A DNA stretch of 64,000 nt from JANQSP01 sp965226095. Lineage in GTDB: Bacteria > Bdellovibrionota > Bdellovibrionia > Bdellovibrionales > UBA1609. The stretch covers positions 1 through 64,000 of the forward strand of contig OZ245336.1 of assembly GCA_965226095.1 (NCBI GenBank). Reading direction: 5' to 3'. Below, in pieces: positions 1 through 7,751 of this stretch (position 1 is the first letter of the stretch; every line of letters begins with the position of its first letter). The notes under the pieces are model-generated. The model ran no database searches and was not told the DNA's origin. It saw only the letters and a list, made by a program, of their open reading frames with translations. The position numbers were made by a program, and so were the translations under genes.

Positions 1-201
1 GTGAGCGGCTAATGGAAAAAAATATTTATTAGCCATACTAAAACAGGATTTTACGACCTGAAAAGAAGATTGACCATGAAGCTGACTAACCGGCTGATGA
101 GTATGCATATTTAACCTTTTTTATTGTTTCTTGATATAGAAGACTATGTTATCAATTTTTCATATTGACATATTTTTTATAAAAAAACACTGTATTATGT
201 A

Positions 202-288
202 GCCCGAGTGGCGGAATTGGTAGACGCACAGGACTTAAAATCCTGGGGTTTGTAACAAACCGTGTCAGTTCAAGTCTGACCTTGGGCA
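202..288 (+). tRNA. tRNA-Leu (anticodon UAA)
   Basis: The acceptor arms GCCCGAG and CTTGGGC pair along seven positions with one G-T wobble. The anticodon arm CAGGA-CTTAAAA-TCCTG places TAA in the loop, which decodes UUA leucine codons. A long variable arm (GGGTTTG...CAAACC type) identifies a class II tRNA, and GTCAG-TTCAAGT-CTGAC forms the T arm. The discriminator is A. The following bases are CA rather than a full CCA, so CCA is probably added after transcription. No convincing promoter lies at the right distance; a TTGACA at 165-170 has no matching -10 box 16-18 bases away. Confidence 0.96.
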
Positions 289-306
289 CATCTTTAAAAC
301 ATCAGC

Positions 307-789
307 TCACTGATTGTTTAATAAGCGGGGAAAAAGTCCTTCTTTGTTCCCATCCTTCACCGGTATTTGCCGTCCCGGCTCTGCCTTTACCTTAGGAATA
401 AGAAGTTCCAAAACACCATTCTTAAATTGCGCTTCAATATCTTTTTCACTTACAGTGACCGGTAAATTAAAAGAACGATGAAACTTTCCATAAAATTTTT
501 CATGAAACTGTCTATCATCCCATTCTTTTTTATTGTATTCATTTCTTTTTTCTCCAGAAATGCATAAAGTATTATCTTTCAGCTCTATCTGAATATCTTC
601 TTTCTTTACACCTGGAATATCAAAACTGAAAAAGTAATAATCTTTATTTTCGTGCACATCACAAGCTGGTAAAAAATTCTTTTTTGTGTTCACATAGGAT
701 TCATCCATTATATCATCAATAGAATGTGTTAATTGATCCAACCAATTCATTACCGGGCTTTTATTATATAGATCCATATTTAATCTCAT
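307..789 (-). CDS. Hsp20/alpha-crystallin family small heat-shock protein
   Basis: This 160-residue protein is a small heat-shock chaperone, an ATP-independent cytoplasmic holdase that binds unfolding proteins. The alpha-crystallin domain spans about residues 40-135. It includes the D-x-x-FDIPGVKKEDI strand pair near 50-66 and the hallmark AQFKNGVLEL segment at 120-129. The C-terminal IPV at 142-144 is the I-x-I/V motif that docks into neighbouring subunits. The ATG at 789 follows a strong AGGAGG ribosome site. Length is normal for the family. It stands alone, downstream of tRNA-Leu on the opposite strand. A heat-shock operator such as CIRCE was not seen upstream. Confidence 0.95.
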   Translation of the reverse strand: MRLNMDLYNKSPVMNWLDQLTHSIDDIMDESYVNTKKNFLPACDVHENKDYYFFSFDIPGVKKEDIQIELKDNTLCISGEKRNEYNKKEWDDRQFHEKFYGKFHRSFNLPVTVSEKDIEAQFKNGVLELLIPKVKAEPGRQIPVKDGNKEGLFPRLLNNQ

Positions 790-1094
790 AGCTTCCTCCT
801 TCTTTAATATACAGGTACTTTATCAAGCCTCTGTACACTTGCTCATTATTGTATCTTTACATTTTTAAAACTGTGATCAAAAAAAACTTTGTCAAGTTGT
901 AAATTTATCATCTCTACATTTGTCATTCCTGTATGTGTTCAGTAATTCGCTGACAAAGCTTCTGTGTGCTTTGTTACTCGTTATTCCTATAGATCCGTCA
1001 TGCCTGCACAGGCAGGTATCCATTTTCCTTTAAAGGCTACATAAGAAAGCCCGCCTGTGGGGCTTTCTTATTCAGCTCTACAATCACTGTACAT
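790..1094. repeat. Intergenic spacer with dispersed palindromes
   Basis: No gene is supported here. The spacer holds a 22-bp motif with core CAGTAATTCGCTGACA (934-955). The same motif recurs inverted at 2655-2676 and in degraded form at 4044-4061. It also holds a CCTGCACAGGCAGG-type inverted repeat near 1000-1016 and a hairpin at 1043-1069 with arms AAGAAAGCCC and GGGCTTTCTT. The hairpin sits just past the stop of the HNH gene and could end its transcription, but no T run follows in either direction that would make a classical terminator. Confidence 0.6.
1043..1069. repeat. Hairpin repeat of the AAAGCC...GGCTTT type
   Basis: The arms AAGAAAGCCC and GGGCTTTCTT enclose GCCTGTG. The same GCCTGTG loop with longer AAAAGCC/GGCTTTT arms occurs inside the neighbouring HNH gene at 2085-2113, so these look like copies of one dispersed element. 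Confidence 0.65.
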
Positions 1095-2084
1095 TCACTG
1101 ATCACCTCTTTGTCTATATTTCTGATACCGGGAAAAAGCAAACTGATTATGGTTGGCACAAAGTAATCTTAAATTGTCAGGTTCACTTTTACCACCCGAT
1201 GAAAAAGGCTTAATGTGATCTATTTGTAACAAGTGGTTTGATGAACACTTTCTTTTTGTCTTTGGACATACGTAAGTACACTGCCCTTGATCTCTCATCC
1301 ATATATGATGCCTGACTACTGAAGGAATATATCTGGTGGTTTTTAAATATTTTTGATTATTGTATAGTTTTTGATTGTGTTTTTGTACTGGGAGTTTTTT
1401 ATCAATTACTTTCTTTGACTTCGTAGAAACAGATACTTTATCACTTTTATTTTGCTTATTTATTTTTCTTTTAGGATCATATTTATTTAAACCTAACTCT
1501 GCCAATAGGGAAAATAACTCTCCATAGGACATATTGGGGTTTTTGTGGGATAATAGCTTTTTTAAAGCCTCTAGTTTTTGCTGACAGTTTTTGTCTAAAA
1601 TTACTTTTATTTCCACTTTATTATTATTTATGTCTCTGACTTTTTCTTTCTCATTACAAACTTCAGGGAAAGTACTGGAAAGCAGTTTTTCTGTTTCTTT
1701 TGTGGATTTGCCCTGTACTTGCTTTATTAAATCTCTTTTTTGATCTTTGCTTATAGGTATTTGATGACGCAGCAATTCTTCACTGTGAATAATAGGTGCG
1801 TCATCAATAAGCCTTTGGTTTAATTGAGTTTTTTTATTTTTATCCAACAGTATTTTAGTTATTGTAGCCTGCTGTTTAATGGCCTTGTTTTTTATCTGTT
1901 TTTCCTGCTTTTCAAATACAGTTTGAAGCTTGCTGGCTGTGCAAAGATTCAGTTCTCCTTTTGCCATTTTTAGCTTTGTTTCCGGTAGTTCTTTACAAAG
2001 CTTCATAGCTTTGATTCTTCTATAAGCTGAGCTTTCGCTATATCCGAGTTCTTTAACAGTATATTCAAACAGACTGGAGAAACC

Positions 2085-2113
2085 CTTGAAAAGCCCACAG
2101 GCGGCTTTTCAAG
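2085..2113. repeat. Perfect palindrome CTTGAAAAGCC...GGCTTTTCAAG inside a gene
   Basis: Eleven-base arms enclose CACAGGC. It lies inside the HNH gene at the point where the reading frame breaks and adds about two codons compared with the expected spacing of that conserved region. It belongs to the same family as the hairpin at 1043-1069. Confidence 0.75.
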
Positions 2114-2255
2114 TTTTCGATTTCCTGTAAGTGTTGAAGTACCAAGATATTGATTTGTCTTTCTTTTTGCACCAGATTTTTGGTTTGTGAAAGTAATTGA
2201 TCATTACTGAGCTTTTTTAAGTTTGTGTTTGCATCTGTTGTTGTTCCTGTTTTAA

Positions 2256-2280
2256 CTGAAAGCTCTCTAAGAGCTTTCAG
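2256..2280. repeat. Palindrome CTGAAAGCT...AGCTTTCAG inside a gene
   Basis: Nine-base arms enclose CTCTAAG. It lies in the N-terminal part of the HNH gene, next to a sequence (2281-2300) encoding the WIPAFAG peptide typical of translated dispersed repeats. An identical 25-bp element occurs between namZ and ftsZ at 36569-36593. Confidence 0.8.
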
Positions 2281-2680
2281 TCCTGCGAAAGCAGGAATCC
2301 AGTCAGCTTGCCTATTTTGTTTTTCTTGTTGTATGTACATAAAAAATGCCTCCTATGTTGATAATTATTTCTTAACAAAAACAATATAACATGAGGTTTT
2401 AAACAGAGATTTTTATAAATGTTGAACACAGTTATAGCTTCACTTTAAAGCCACTTAATAGTCTTATACACTGGCTTTTTTATTCTTAAGCTGAAAAAAA
2501 CATTTGAATGATATGAAAATAGGAAGAATGAAGAGATATGAGCATCAAAAAACCTGTCAAGATTTTTTTATTAGAAACACATAGCATATAAAAAATATTT
2601 ATTTTTAATTAAATACAAATGAATGATTCTTGTGAGAAGGTGAAGAGATGATTCTGTCAGCGAATTACTGAACACATACA

Positions 2681-2730
2681 ATTCCCGCGTACGCGGGAAT
2701 CCAGAACTGGATCCCTGCTTTCGCAGGGAT
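2681..2730. repeat. Two perfect 20-bp palindromes
   Basis: Positions 2681-2700 read ATTCCCGCGTACGCGGGAAT and 2711-2730 read ATCCCTGCTTTCGCAGGGAT. Each is its own reverse complement apart from the loop. They are joined by CCAGAACTGG, itself a near-palindrome. This resembles the widespread repeats that bacteria carry as WIPAFAG/SRDPV-encoding elements. Confidence 0.85.
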
Positions 2731-2857
2731 GACAGATAAGCAGGGATGACAGATAAGCAGGGATGACAGATAAGCAGGGATGACAGATAAGCAGGGATGA
2801 TAGATAAGCAGGGATGATAGATAAACAGGGATGACAGATAAGCAGGGATGACAGATC
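2722..2857. repeat. 17-bp tandem repeat, eight units
   Basis: The unit AGCAGGGATGACAGATA is repeated head to tail eight times with few changes: the first unit starts CG, two units have TAGATA, and one starts AA. The right arm of the preceding palindrome (GCAGGGAT) is the start of the first unit, so the array seems to have grown out of that palindrome by slippage. Confidence 0.92.
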
Positions 2858-2974
2858 TGTTGTGGAGATAACAACTCTCATTGACAGTTAAAGAATACAA
2901 AAGTATCTCTTAACAGACAGATAAGCTTTAATAAGTTATTTTATTTCAATGATTTAACCTGCCAGAGAGTTTTT

Positions 2975-3889
2975 ATGCCTATTCATTCATTGCCTAAATC
3001 AAAATTTTTCAGTCGCTTGTGCTTTGGTGTATTGTTATTTTGTCTTTGTATTATTTTATGGGGCGCCTGGGTGCGAATCTCCCATTCAGGAGATGGTTGT
3101 GGCCCCAACTGGCCAGATTGCCAGGGAGAATACCTGATCGATAAAACAGCACCAGCTAAAACATGGATTGAGTGGACTCATAGAGCCAGCACCAGTGTTT
3201 TTGGAATACTTGTGATTTTACTTCTCCTATCAGCCTTTATAAAATTCCCGAAAAAACATCCTGTTCGAAAAAGCTCTCTATGTATTCTGTTTTTTACTAT
3301 CACCGAAGCTTTGATTGGAGCTATCTTGGTCAAATTTCATCTCACTGGAAATAATTTCTCCCCACTCCGTGTGCTCACCATGAATCTGCATCTTATCAAT
3401 TCCCTGTTGCTAACTTGTAGTTTATTTCTTTGCTGGCGATTTTCCTTCAACAAAGTATTTTCTTTTTCTCATAGAAAATATTTTCCCATCTTTATTTTAA
3501 TCTTTTTCGTTATTGCTTTTTTTGGATCGATCTCCGCTCTATCCGCCACTTTATTCCCATCTCACTCTTTAATAGAGGGATTTTTAAGAGACTTTCACCC
3601 CGACTCCAACTGGCTCATTCGCCTGAGATGGCTTCATCCTGTGTTAGCCATTTTACTCGGCGGAGGTTTTGCAGTTTATTGCCATAAATTTTTTAAAAAT
3701 AAAAAAACCGGACAAAAAGATAAAAGTCTTATTTTATTTACAGCCTGTCTGGGTTTGGCTCTGCTCAGCGGTATATTAAACTTATTTCTCCTGTCACCGG
3801 TATTTTTAAAACTGAGCCACTTATTGATCGTTTACGGCCTGGCAATGAGTTTTCTTCTGGCTTTGGAAAACCCATTAAAAAGTTCATAA
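2975..3889 (+). CDS. ctaA: COX15/CtaA family heme A synthase
   Basis: The protein (304 residues) is a polytopic inner-membrane enzyme that oxidises the C8 methyl of heme O to the formyl group of heme A, needed for aa3-type cytochrome oxidases. It shows an N-terminal membrane helix followed by WVRISHSGDGCGPNWPDCQG, the family's first periplasmic motif with a Cys pair. The helix-linked His positions EWTHRAST, NLHLINS, RWLHPVLA and LSHLL match the heme-ligand histidines. Eight hydrophobic segments fit the family. No oxidase or ctaB gene is next to it. Its last 60 bases are repeated just downstream with a palindrome between the copies. The start ATG has no strong ribosome site, so it is chosen on homology. 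Confidence 0.9.
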   Translation: MPIHSLPKSKFFSRLCFGVLLFCLCIILWGAWVRISHSGDGCGPNWPDCQGEYLIDKTAPAKTWIEWTHRASTSVFGILVILLLLSAFIKFPKKHPVRKSSLCILFFTITEALIGAILVKFHLTGNNFSPLRVLTMNLHLINSLLLTCSLFLCWRFSFNKVFSFSHRKYFPIFILIFFVIAFFGSISALSATLFPSHSLIEGFLRDFHPDSNWLIRLRWLHPVLAILLGGGFAVYCHKFFKNKKTGQKDKSLILFTACLGLALLSGILNLFLLSPVFLKLSHLLIVYGLAMSFLLALENPLKSS

Positions 3890-4004
3890 ACTGAAAAGTC
3901 TCTAAGAGCTTTCAGTATTTACGGACTGGCGATGAGTTTTCTTCTGGCTTTGGAAAAATCCTTTAAAAGCTTATAAACTGAAAAGTCTCTTGAGGACTTT
4001 TCAG
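3831..4004. repeat. Duplicated ctaA 3' end with two palindromes
   Basis: The last codons of ctaA (from about 3831) plus the following palindrome CTGAAAAGTC...AGCTTTCAG (3891-3915) are repeated in degraded form from about 3918. That copy ends in a second palindrome, CTGAAAAGTCTCTTGAGGACTTTTCAG (3978-4004). The copy keeps ATGAGTTTTCTTCTGGCTTT exactly. The unit is about 87 bp. Confidence 0.85.
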
Positions 4005-4115
4005 GGCTTTTTAAGTTTTCGATTTTTTATTTTACTATAAATGCTCAATAATTCGCTGACACAATTCCTATACAAACAAAAATCCACCTTCATTCAAAGG
4101 TTGAAAATCGCTGAA

Positions 4116-5120
4116 TTATAAAGAACGAATACCGATAGCTGATCGTATTTTCTGCAGAAAAGACCCTGCCTGTTGTCTGGCCCGTTGAGCACCTTTTACT
4201 AAAATATCATTCACTTGCTTTGGTTCTTTCATAAAAACTTCATATCGCTTTCTTTTTTCACCTAAGTATGTTTCCAATTTTTCATATAATAGTTGCTTCA
4301 CTTCCCCCCAGCCCACTCCTTTTTGGTAACGTTCAGATAAGGCTTTTATTTCCTGAGGATTTGAAAATGCTTGATAAATGGAAAACAAGAGAGAAGAGTT
4401 GGGATCTTTGGATTCTTCAGAGGGCAGAGAATCCGTTTTAATTTTCATAATGATCTTTTTTAAATCTTTGGAAGAACAAAACAACGGAATATGATTGTTA
4501 TAACTTTTACTCATTTTCCTGCCATCCAAACCAGGCAATAAGTCACCTGTTACTTTAGTGTCCGGCGCTTTTAGCAGTTGAGTTTTAAATGTATGATTAA
4601 ATTTTAAAGCAATATCTCTTGTAATTTCCAAATGTTGAGCTTGATCAGCGCTCACTGGCACTTCATCAGCAGAAAACATTAAAATATCTGCTGACATCAA
4701 TACGGGATAATTATACACACCCATGTTGATTCCACTATCCAGATTTTTCCTACCCATTTCCTGATTGGCCTGCACCAAGGTTTTATAAGAATGCGCTCTA
4801 TTCATCAATCCTTTTGGAGTCAAACAAGATAAAATCCATTGGAGTTCAAATAATTCCGGAATATCAGACTGACGATATATAATAGTCTTTTGAGGATCCA
4901 AACCACAAGCCAGCCAGGCAGAACACACTTCATGAATCATTTGATGTAACAGGTTTGGATTTTGCACAGTCGTCAGAGAATGATAATCTGCAATAAATAA
5001 GTAACTGCTAACAGAAGAATCTTTTGCCTGTTCTAAGGCCGGACGGATAGCTCCTATATAATTACCTAAATGAGGCACTCCCGTTGGCTTAATTCCTGTT
5101 AATATTATTTTTTTAGCCAT
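4116..5120 (-). CDS. trpS: Tryptophan--tRNA ligase
   Basis: This class I aminoacyl-tRNA synthetase (334 residues, usual length) charges tRNA-Trp in the cytoplasm. The N-terminal TGIKPTGVPHLGNYIGA holds the HIGH-type ATP site, and GLDGRKMSKSYNN near residue 200 is the KMSKS loop. The segments DYHSLT and GLDPQKTIIYRQSDIPE are typical TrpS elements. The C-terminal alpha-helical part binds the anticodon. It lies 22 bases downstream of the VWA lipoprotein gene on the same strand, so the two could be co-transcribed. No leader peptide or T-box was seen upstream. Confidence 0.97.
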   Translation of the reverse strand: MAKKIILTGIKPTGVPHLGNYIGAIRPALEQAKDSSVSSYLFIADYHSLTTVQNPNLLHQMIHEVCSAWLACGLDPQKTIIYRQSDIPELFELQWILSCLTPKGLMNRAHSYKTLVQANQEMGRKNLDSGINMGVYNYPVLMSADILMFSADEVPVSADQAQHLEITRDIALKFNHTFKTQLLKAPDTKVTGDLLPGLDGRKMSKSYNNHIPLFCSSKDLKKIIMKIKTDSLPSEESKDPNSSLLFSIYQAFSNPQEIKALSERYQKGVGWGEVKQLLYEKLETYLGEKRKRYEVFMKEPKQVNDILVKGAQRARQQAGSFLQKIRSAIGIRSL

Positions 5121-5142
5121 TTTTTTTACTTGTAATATACAT

Positions 5143-6186
5143 CTATTCAGATGTCACTCGAACAATTGCTTTGGAAACCACAGAAAAATCTTTTGAACAT
5201 ATACTGAAATTTCCACCACCAATTTTTTTAGCCATTTCAGTAATAATTGTTCCAAATTTAGCTTCTTTAAAAAATCCCTGCTGGCTTCTTTGTAAATCTT
5301 GGCAGGATGTATCTTCCGGTTCAACAATGATACTAAATACGAACAATCTTTTTTCCTCACCATAAACTTCTTCAAATTCCATCACAACAGAATCCACCAG
5401 TTCTGCTGCCGTCGTGCCTTCCATCTTACTTTCATCAGTACTACTGACAATCACTGCAACAAAATATGCATCTTTTCTGGTCCAATCCTGATTAAGCAAA
5501 AAAGAAGAACGAAGAGCTTTTAAAGGCTGTTCATTCCTGCCACTGCAACCAGGTGGTAACTGACAACCATCCCACTTTTCTTTTGAAATGGTGTCTAAAA
5601 ACACTTCTTCATAATCCGCGACTGTGGAATCCAGATACTTTCTATCCATTATGACTTCACGGTTTTGCAAACTCAAGGCACCGCCATTTAAACCATCTTT
5701 CATAAATATACCAACTAAACCCTTAGGTTTGGAATAGCGCGTATTCGTAACAATAATACGCCAATCCAAAGCCTGAATCTCAGGTAAAAAAGACATGAAT
5801 TTATTTTCTATATTTTCTCTTCTTAAGAACGAAGACATTGCTTTAGAACTGTCCATGATGAATAAAATATCCACGGAATGAGTGGATATTGTATCCACTA
5901 CTGAGGGCTGACCAGATCCTACATCTTTAACACTCTGACAATCTCCAGGAGTATAAATGGTATAACCTGTCCCCTCACATTCTGTCAGAGACCCTCGCCC
6001 TCTGGATCCATCATCTCCAGGATTTCTATTTCTACCTGGGCCATTGGGATCCTGTTCAAATTCATCAGGGCGACCGCCACAATTGAATAGAGAAAATACA
6101 ATAAGAAGAGTTAATATACTTCTAACCACTATTTGAGTATCTGTTTTTAAGTAATTGCTGTAAAGATTTCTATTAAAAAAAATCAT
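5143..6186 (-). CDS. Lipoprotein with von Willebrand factor A domain
   Basis: The N-terminus has a hydrophobic stretch ending in FSLFNCGGRP, a plausible though imperfect lipobox with Cys36, followed by a Gly/Asn/Arg-rich linker (residues 40-70). From about residue 105 comes DILFIMDSSKAMSSF, a VWA-type first strand with a partial metal-site (MIDAS) D-x-S pattern. Later segments (RIIVTNTR, YFVAVIVSSTDES, FVFSIIVEPED) are the remaining core strands. Seven or more Cys suggest disulphides outside the cytoplasm. Similar VWA lipoproteins are common in deltaproteobacteria-like genomes and have no fixed function. The start is uncertain: there is no clear ribosome site at 6186, and a GTG near codon 20 is possible. 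It precedes trpS. Confidence 0.7.
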   Translation of the reverse strand: MIFFNRNLYSNYLKTDTQIVVRSILTLLIVFSLFNCGGRPDEFEQDPNGPGRNRNPGDDGSRGRGSLTECEGTGYTIYTPGDCQSVKDVGSGQPSVVDTISTHSVDILFIMDSSKAMSSFLRRENIENKFMSFLPEIQALDWRIIVTNTRYSKPKGLVGIFMKDGLNGGALSLQNREVIMDRKYLDSTVADYEEVFLDTISKEKWDGCQLPPGCSGRNEQPLKALRSSFLLNQDWTRKDAYFVAVIVSSTDESKMEGTTAAELVDSVVMEFEEVYGEEKRLFVFSIIVEPEDTSCQDLQRSQQGFFKEAKFGTIITEMAKKIGGGNFSICSKDFSVVSKAIVRVTSE

Positions 6187-6288
6187 ATATTTTCAGATGT
6201 CATCAAACCATACTGGACACTCGTCTAAATAATTAAAAAATCAGCAAACATATATCCAGACATTTGTCTAATTAATGTACATTACAAA

Positions 6289-7593
6289 TTAACTGCTTTT
6301 ATCAGCAGAGGAGTTTTTTTCCTCCTCTGGTTCCAACAAAGAAGTATTATTCAAATAAGGCTGAAGAGCTGATGGAATCTGAACAGCTCCAGAGGAAGTT
6401 TGATGGGCTTCCACAAAAACCGCTAACAGCCGAGGCAAAGCCAGTGCTGTGTTATTCAAAGTATGACAATACTGCATTTTTTTATCTATATCTCGATAAC
6501 GAATTCCCGTTCGACGCGCCTGCCAGTCCAAAAGAGAAGAACAACTATGGGTTTCCACATACTTTTTCAAAGAAGGAAGCCAGCACTCAATATCATGTTG
6601 CTGATACTTGCCGGCACCCATATCCCCAGTGGAAATAGCCACTACCCGATAGGGAAGTTCCAAAGCCTGTAAAATCTCTTCTGAAGTATCTAATAAAAAT
6701 TTGTGCCAATAATGTGTCTGCTCTTTGTCGTTTGTACATATTATGTACTGTTCAAGTTTTATAAACTGGTGCACCCGCAACAATCCCCTGACATCACGCC
6801 CGGCACTTCCCGCCTCTCTTCGAAAACAAGGGCTTAAACCCGCCAGACGTAAAGGAAGTTGTTCTACAGATAAATTGGTATTTTGATACAAACTATTTAA
6901 AACCACTTCAGCCGTGCCAGTTAAATATTGTTTGTCCTTTTCAATGTAGTACACATCCTCTTCCCCTTCCGGGAAATGGCCACTACCTACAAAAGCCTGA
7001 CGATTACCAAAATTAGGAAGACTCATTAACTCAAAACCTTTTTGTTTCAACAAATGAAGTCCAAACTGAATAAGAGCTTGTTCCAAAAACACCATTTGAT
7101 TTTTTAAGCAATAGCTCCTGGAACCGGCTATTTGAGCAATGTTTTGAAAATCCACCCAATTGTTCTGAGTTAATAAATCATAATGATTTTTAAAGTCTTT
7201 GATATTTTTAATTTTTCCATTTTCCCGGATAACTTTATTAGAACTGTCACCCGGTCCAACAGGGGAATCCTCTGAAGGAATGTTGGGCACTTGAAGCATT
7301 AAAGTTTCAAAATAATTTTGCTTTTCCTGAAGTTCAGATTGCGCTGTTTGGATTTTCGTGGAAATCTCCCGACCATCCTGAACTGTTTTATGTTTTTGCT
7401 TGTCTTCTTTTAAGGTTTTAAATTTTTCTGCATTTTCATTCTTTAAACGATTAAGCTCCTGAAGATTTTGTCTTAACTGAACTAATTCTTTATCTAAAGA
7501 CAGTAACTCTTCCAAATTCAGATCAATATTTTTAGCCTGAATAGCTTTTTTCACTTGATCCGAGAAACGACGAATATATTTAATATCCAACAT
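6289..7593 (-). CDS. serS: Serine--tRNA ligase
   Basis: Class II synthetase of 434 residues that charges tRNA-Ser and, in most bacteria, the selenocysteine tRNA. The first 110 residues form the long antiparallel coiled-coil arm (LNLEELLSLDKELVQLRQ and onward) that grips the long variable arm of tRNA-Ser. The catalytic core has motif 2 (SPCFRREAGSAGRDVRGLLR) and motif 3 (YRDIDKK region after the ETHSCSSLLDWQARRTGIRY segment). Full length, with a normal start MLDIKYIR. It is followed on the same strand by the VWA lipoprotein gene after 102 bases. Confidence 0.97.
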   Translation of the reverse strand: MLDIKYIRRFSDQVKKAIQAKNIDLNLEELLSLDKELVQLRQNLQELNRLKNENAEKFKTLKEDKQKHKTVQDGREISTKIQTAQSELQEKQNYFETLMLQVPNIPSEDSPVGPGDSSNKVIRENGKIKNIKDFKNHYDLLTQNNWVDFQNIAQIAGSRSYCLKNQMVFLEQALIQFGLHLLKQKGFELMSLPNFGNRQAFVGSGHFPEGEEDVYYIEKDKQYLTGTAEVVLNSLYQNTNLSVEQLPLRLAGLSPCFRREAGSAGRDVRGLLRVHQFIKLEQYIICTNDKEQTHYWHKFLLDTSEEILQALELPYRVVAISTGDMGAGKYQQHDIECWLPSLKKYVETHSCSSLLDWQARRTGIRYRDIDKKMQYCHTLNNTALALPRLLAVFVEAHQTSSGAVQIPSALQPYLNNTSLLEPEEEKNSSADKSS

Positions 7594-7751
7594 GATTATA
7601 TAAAACTAAAAGGGCTTTTTAAATCGGTCAAGATTTTTAATAGAGGAAACACGATAAGTTTAAATGGACCAGTAGTGTCATTCATTGTCTAGGCTGGATA
7701 AGCTACCTAAGGTAAAGACCACAATTTGGCAAACAGAAAGAGGGGAAACTT

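Larger units (their letters stand above)
1095..2340 (-). pseudogene. Frameshifted HNH endonuclease-domain protein
   Basis: Two adjacent minus-strand reading frames make one gene. The first (2340 to 2065) begins at an ATG behind AGGAGG and runs through a helical segment. The second is open from about 2095 to 1095 and resumes with SLFEYTVKELGYSESSAYRR, continuing to a C-terminal HNH domain with Cys pairs (CTYVCPKTKRKC), QIDHIKPFSSGG and LLCANHN. The break is one base at about 2077-2087, at the edge of a palindromic repeat (2085-2113). The N-terminal part also contains a WIPAFAG-encoding repeat and a CTGAAAGCT palindrome (2256-2280). Intact relatives are single proteins of roughly 300-400 residues with unknown biological role. 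The HNH fold usually cuts DNA, and the catalytic residues are still present. Translation of the C-terminal part from an internal start such as 2006 is possible. Confidence 0.8.
2341..2974. repeat. 634-bp intergenic region with palindromes and a tandem repeat
   Basis: No gene is supported. The region holds, in order, the inverted copy of the 22-bp motif (2655-2676), two perfect 20-bp palindromes (2681-2700 and 2711-2730), and the 17-bp tandem repeat (2722-2857). Long minus-strand reading frames across it encode a repetitive PAYLSSLLICH pattern. They are a by-product of the 17-bp repeat, which is not a multiple of three and so leaves all frames open. Confidence 0.7.

Noticed and set aside
165..198. 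TTGACA/TATTAT promoter for tRNA-Leu
   Set aside because: The spacer is 22 bases and the start point would fall inside the tRNA.
1..200. Possible gene end at the left edge
   Set aside because: A few codons before a stop near base 36 are all that is visible; nothing supports a gene.
2722..2857. CRISPR array
   Set aside because: The units are contiguous with no unique spacers, and no cas genes lie near.
2571..2900. Several minus-strand frames of up to 109 codons with a PAYLSSLLICH pattern
   Set aside because: They are translations of the 17-bp tandem repeat and palindromes; the same pattern occurs in all three frames and none has a ribosome site.
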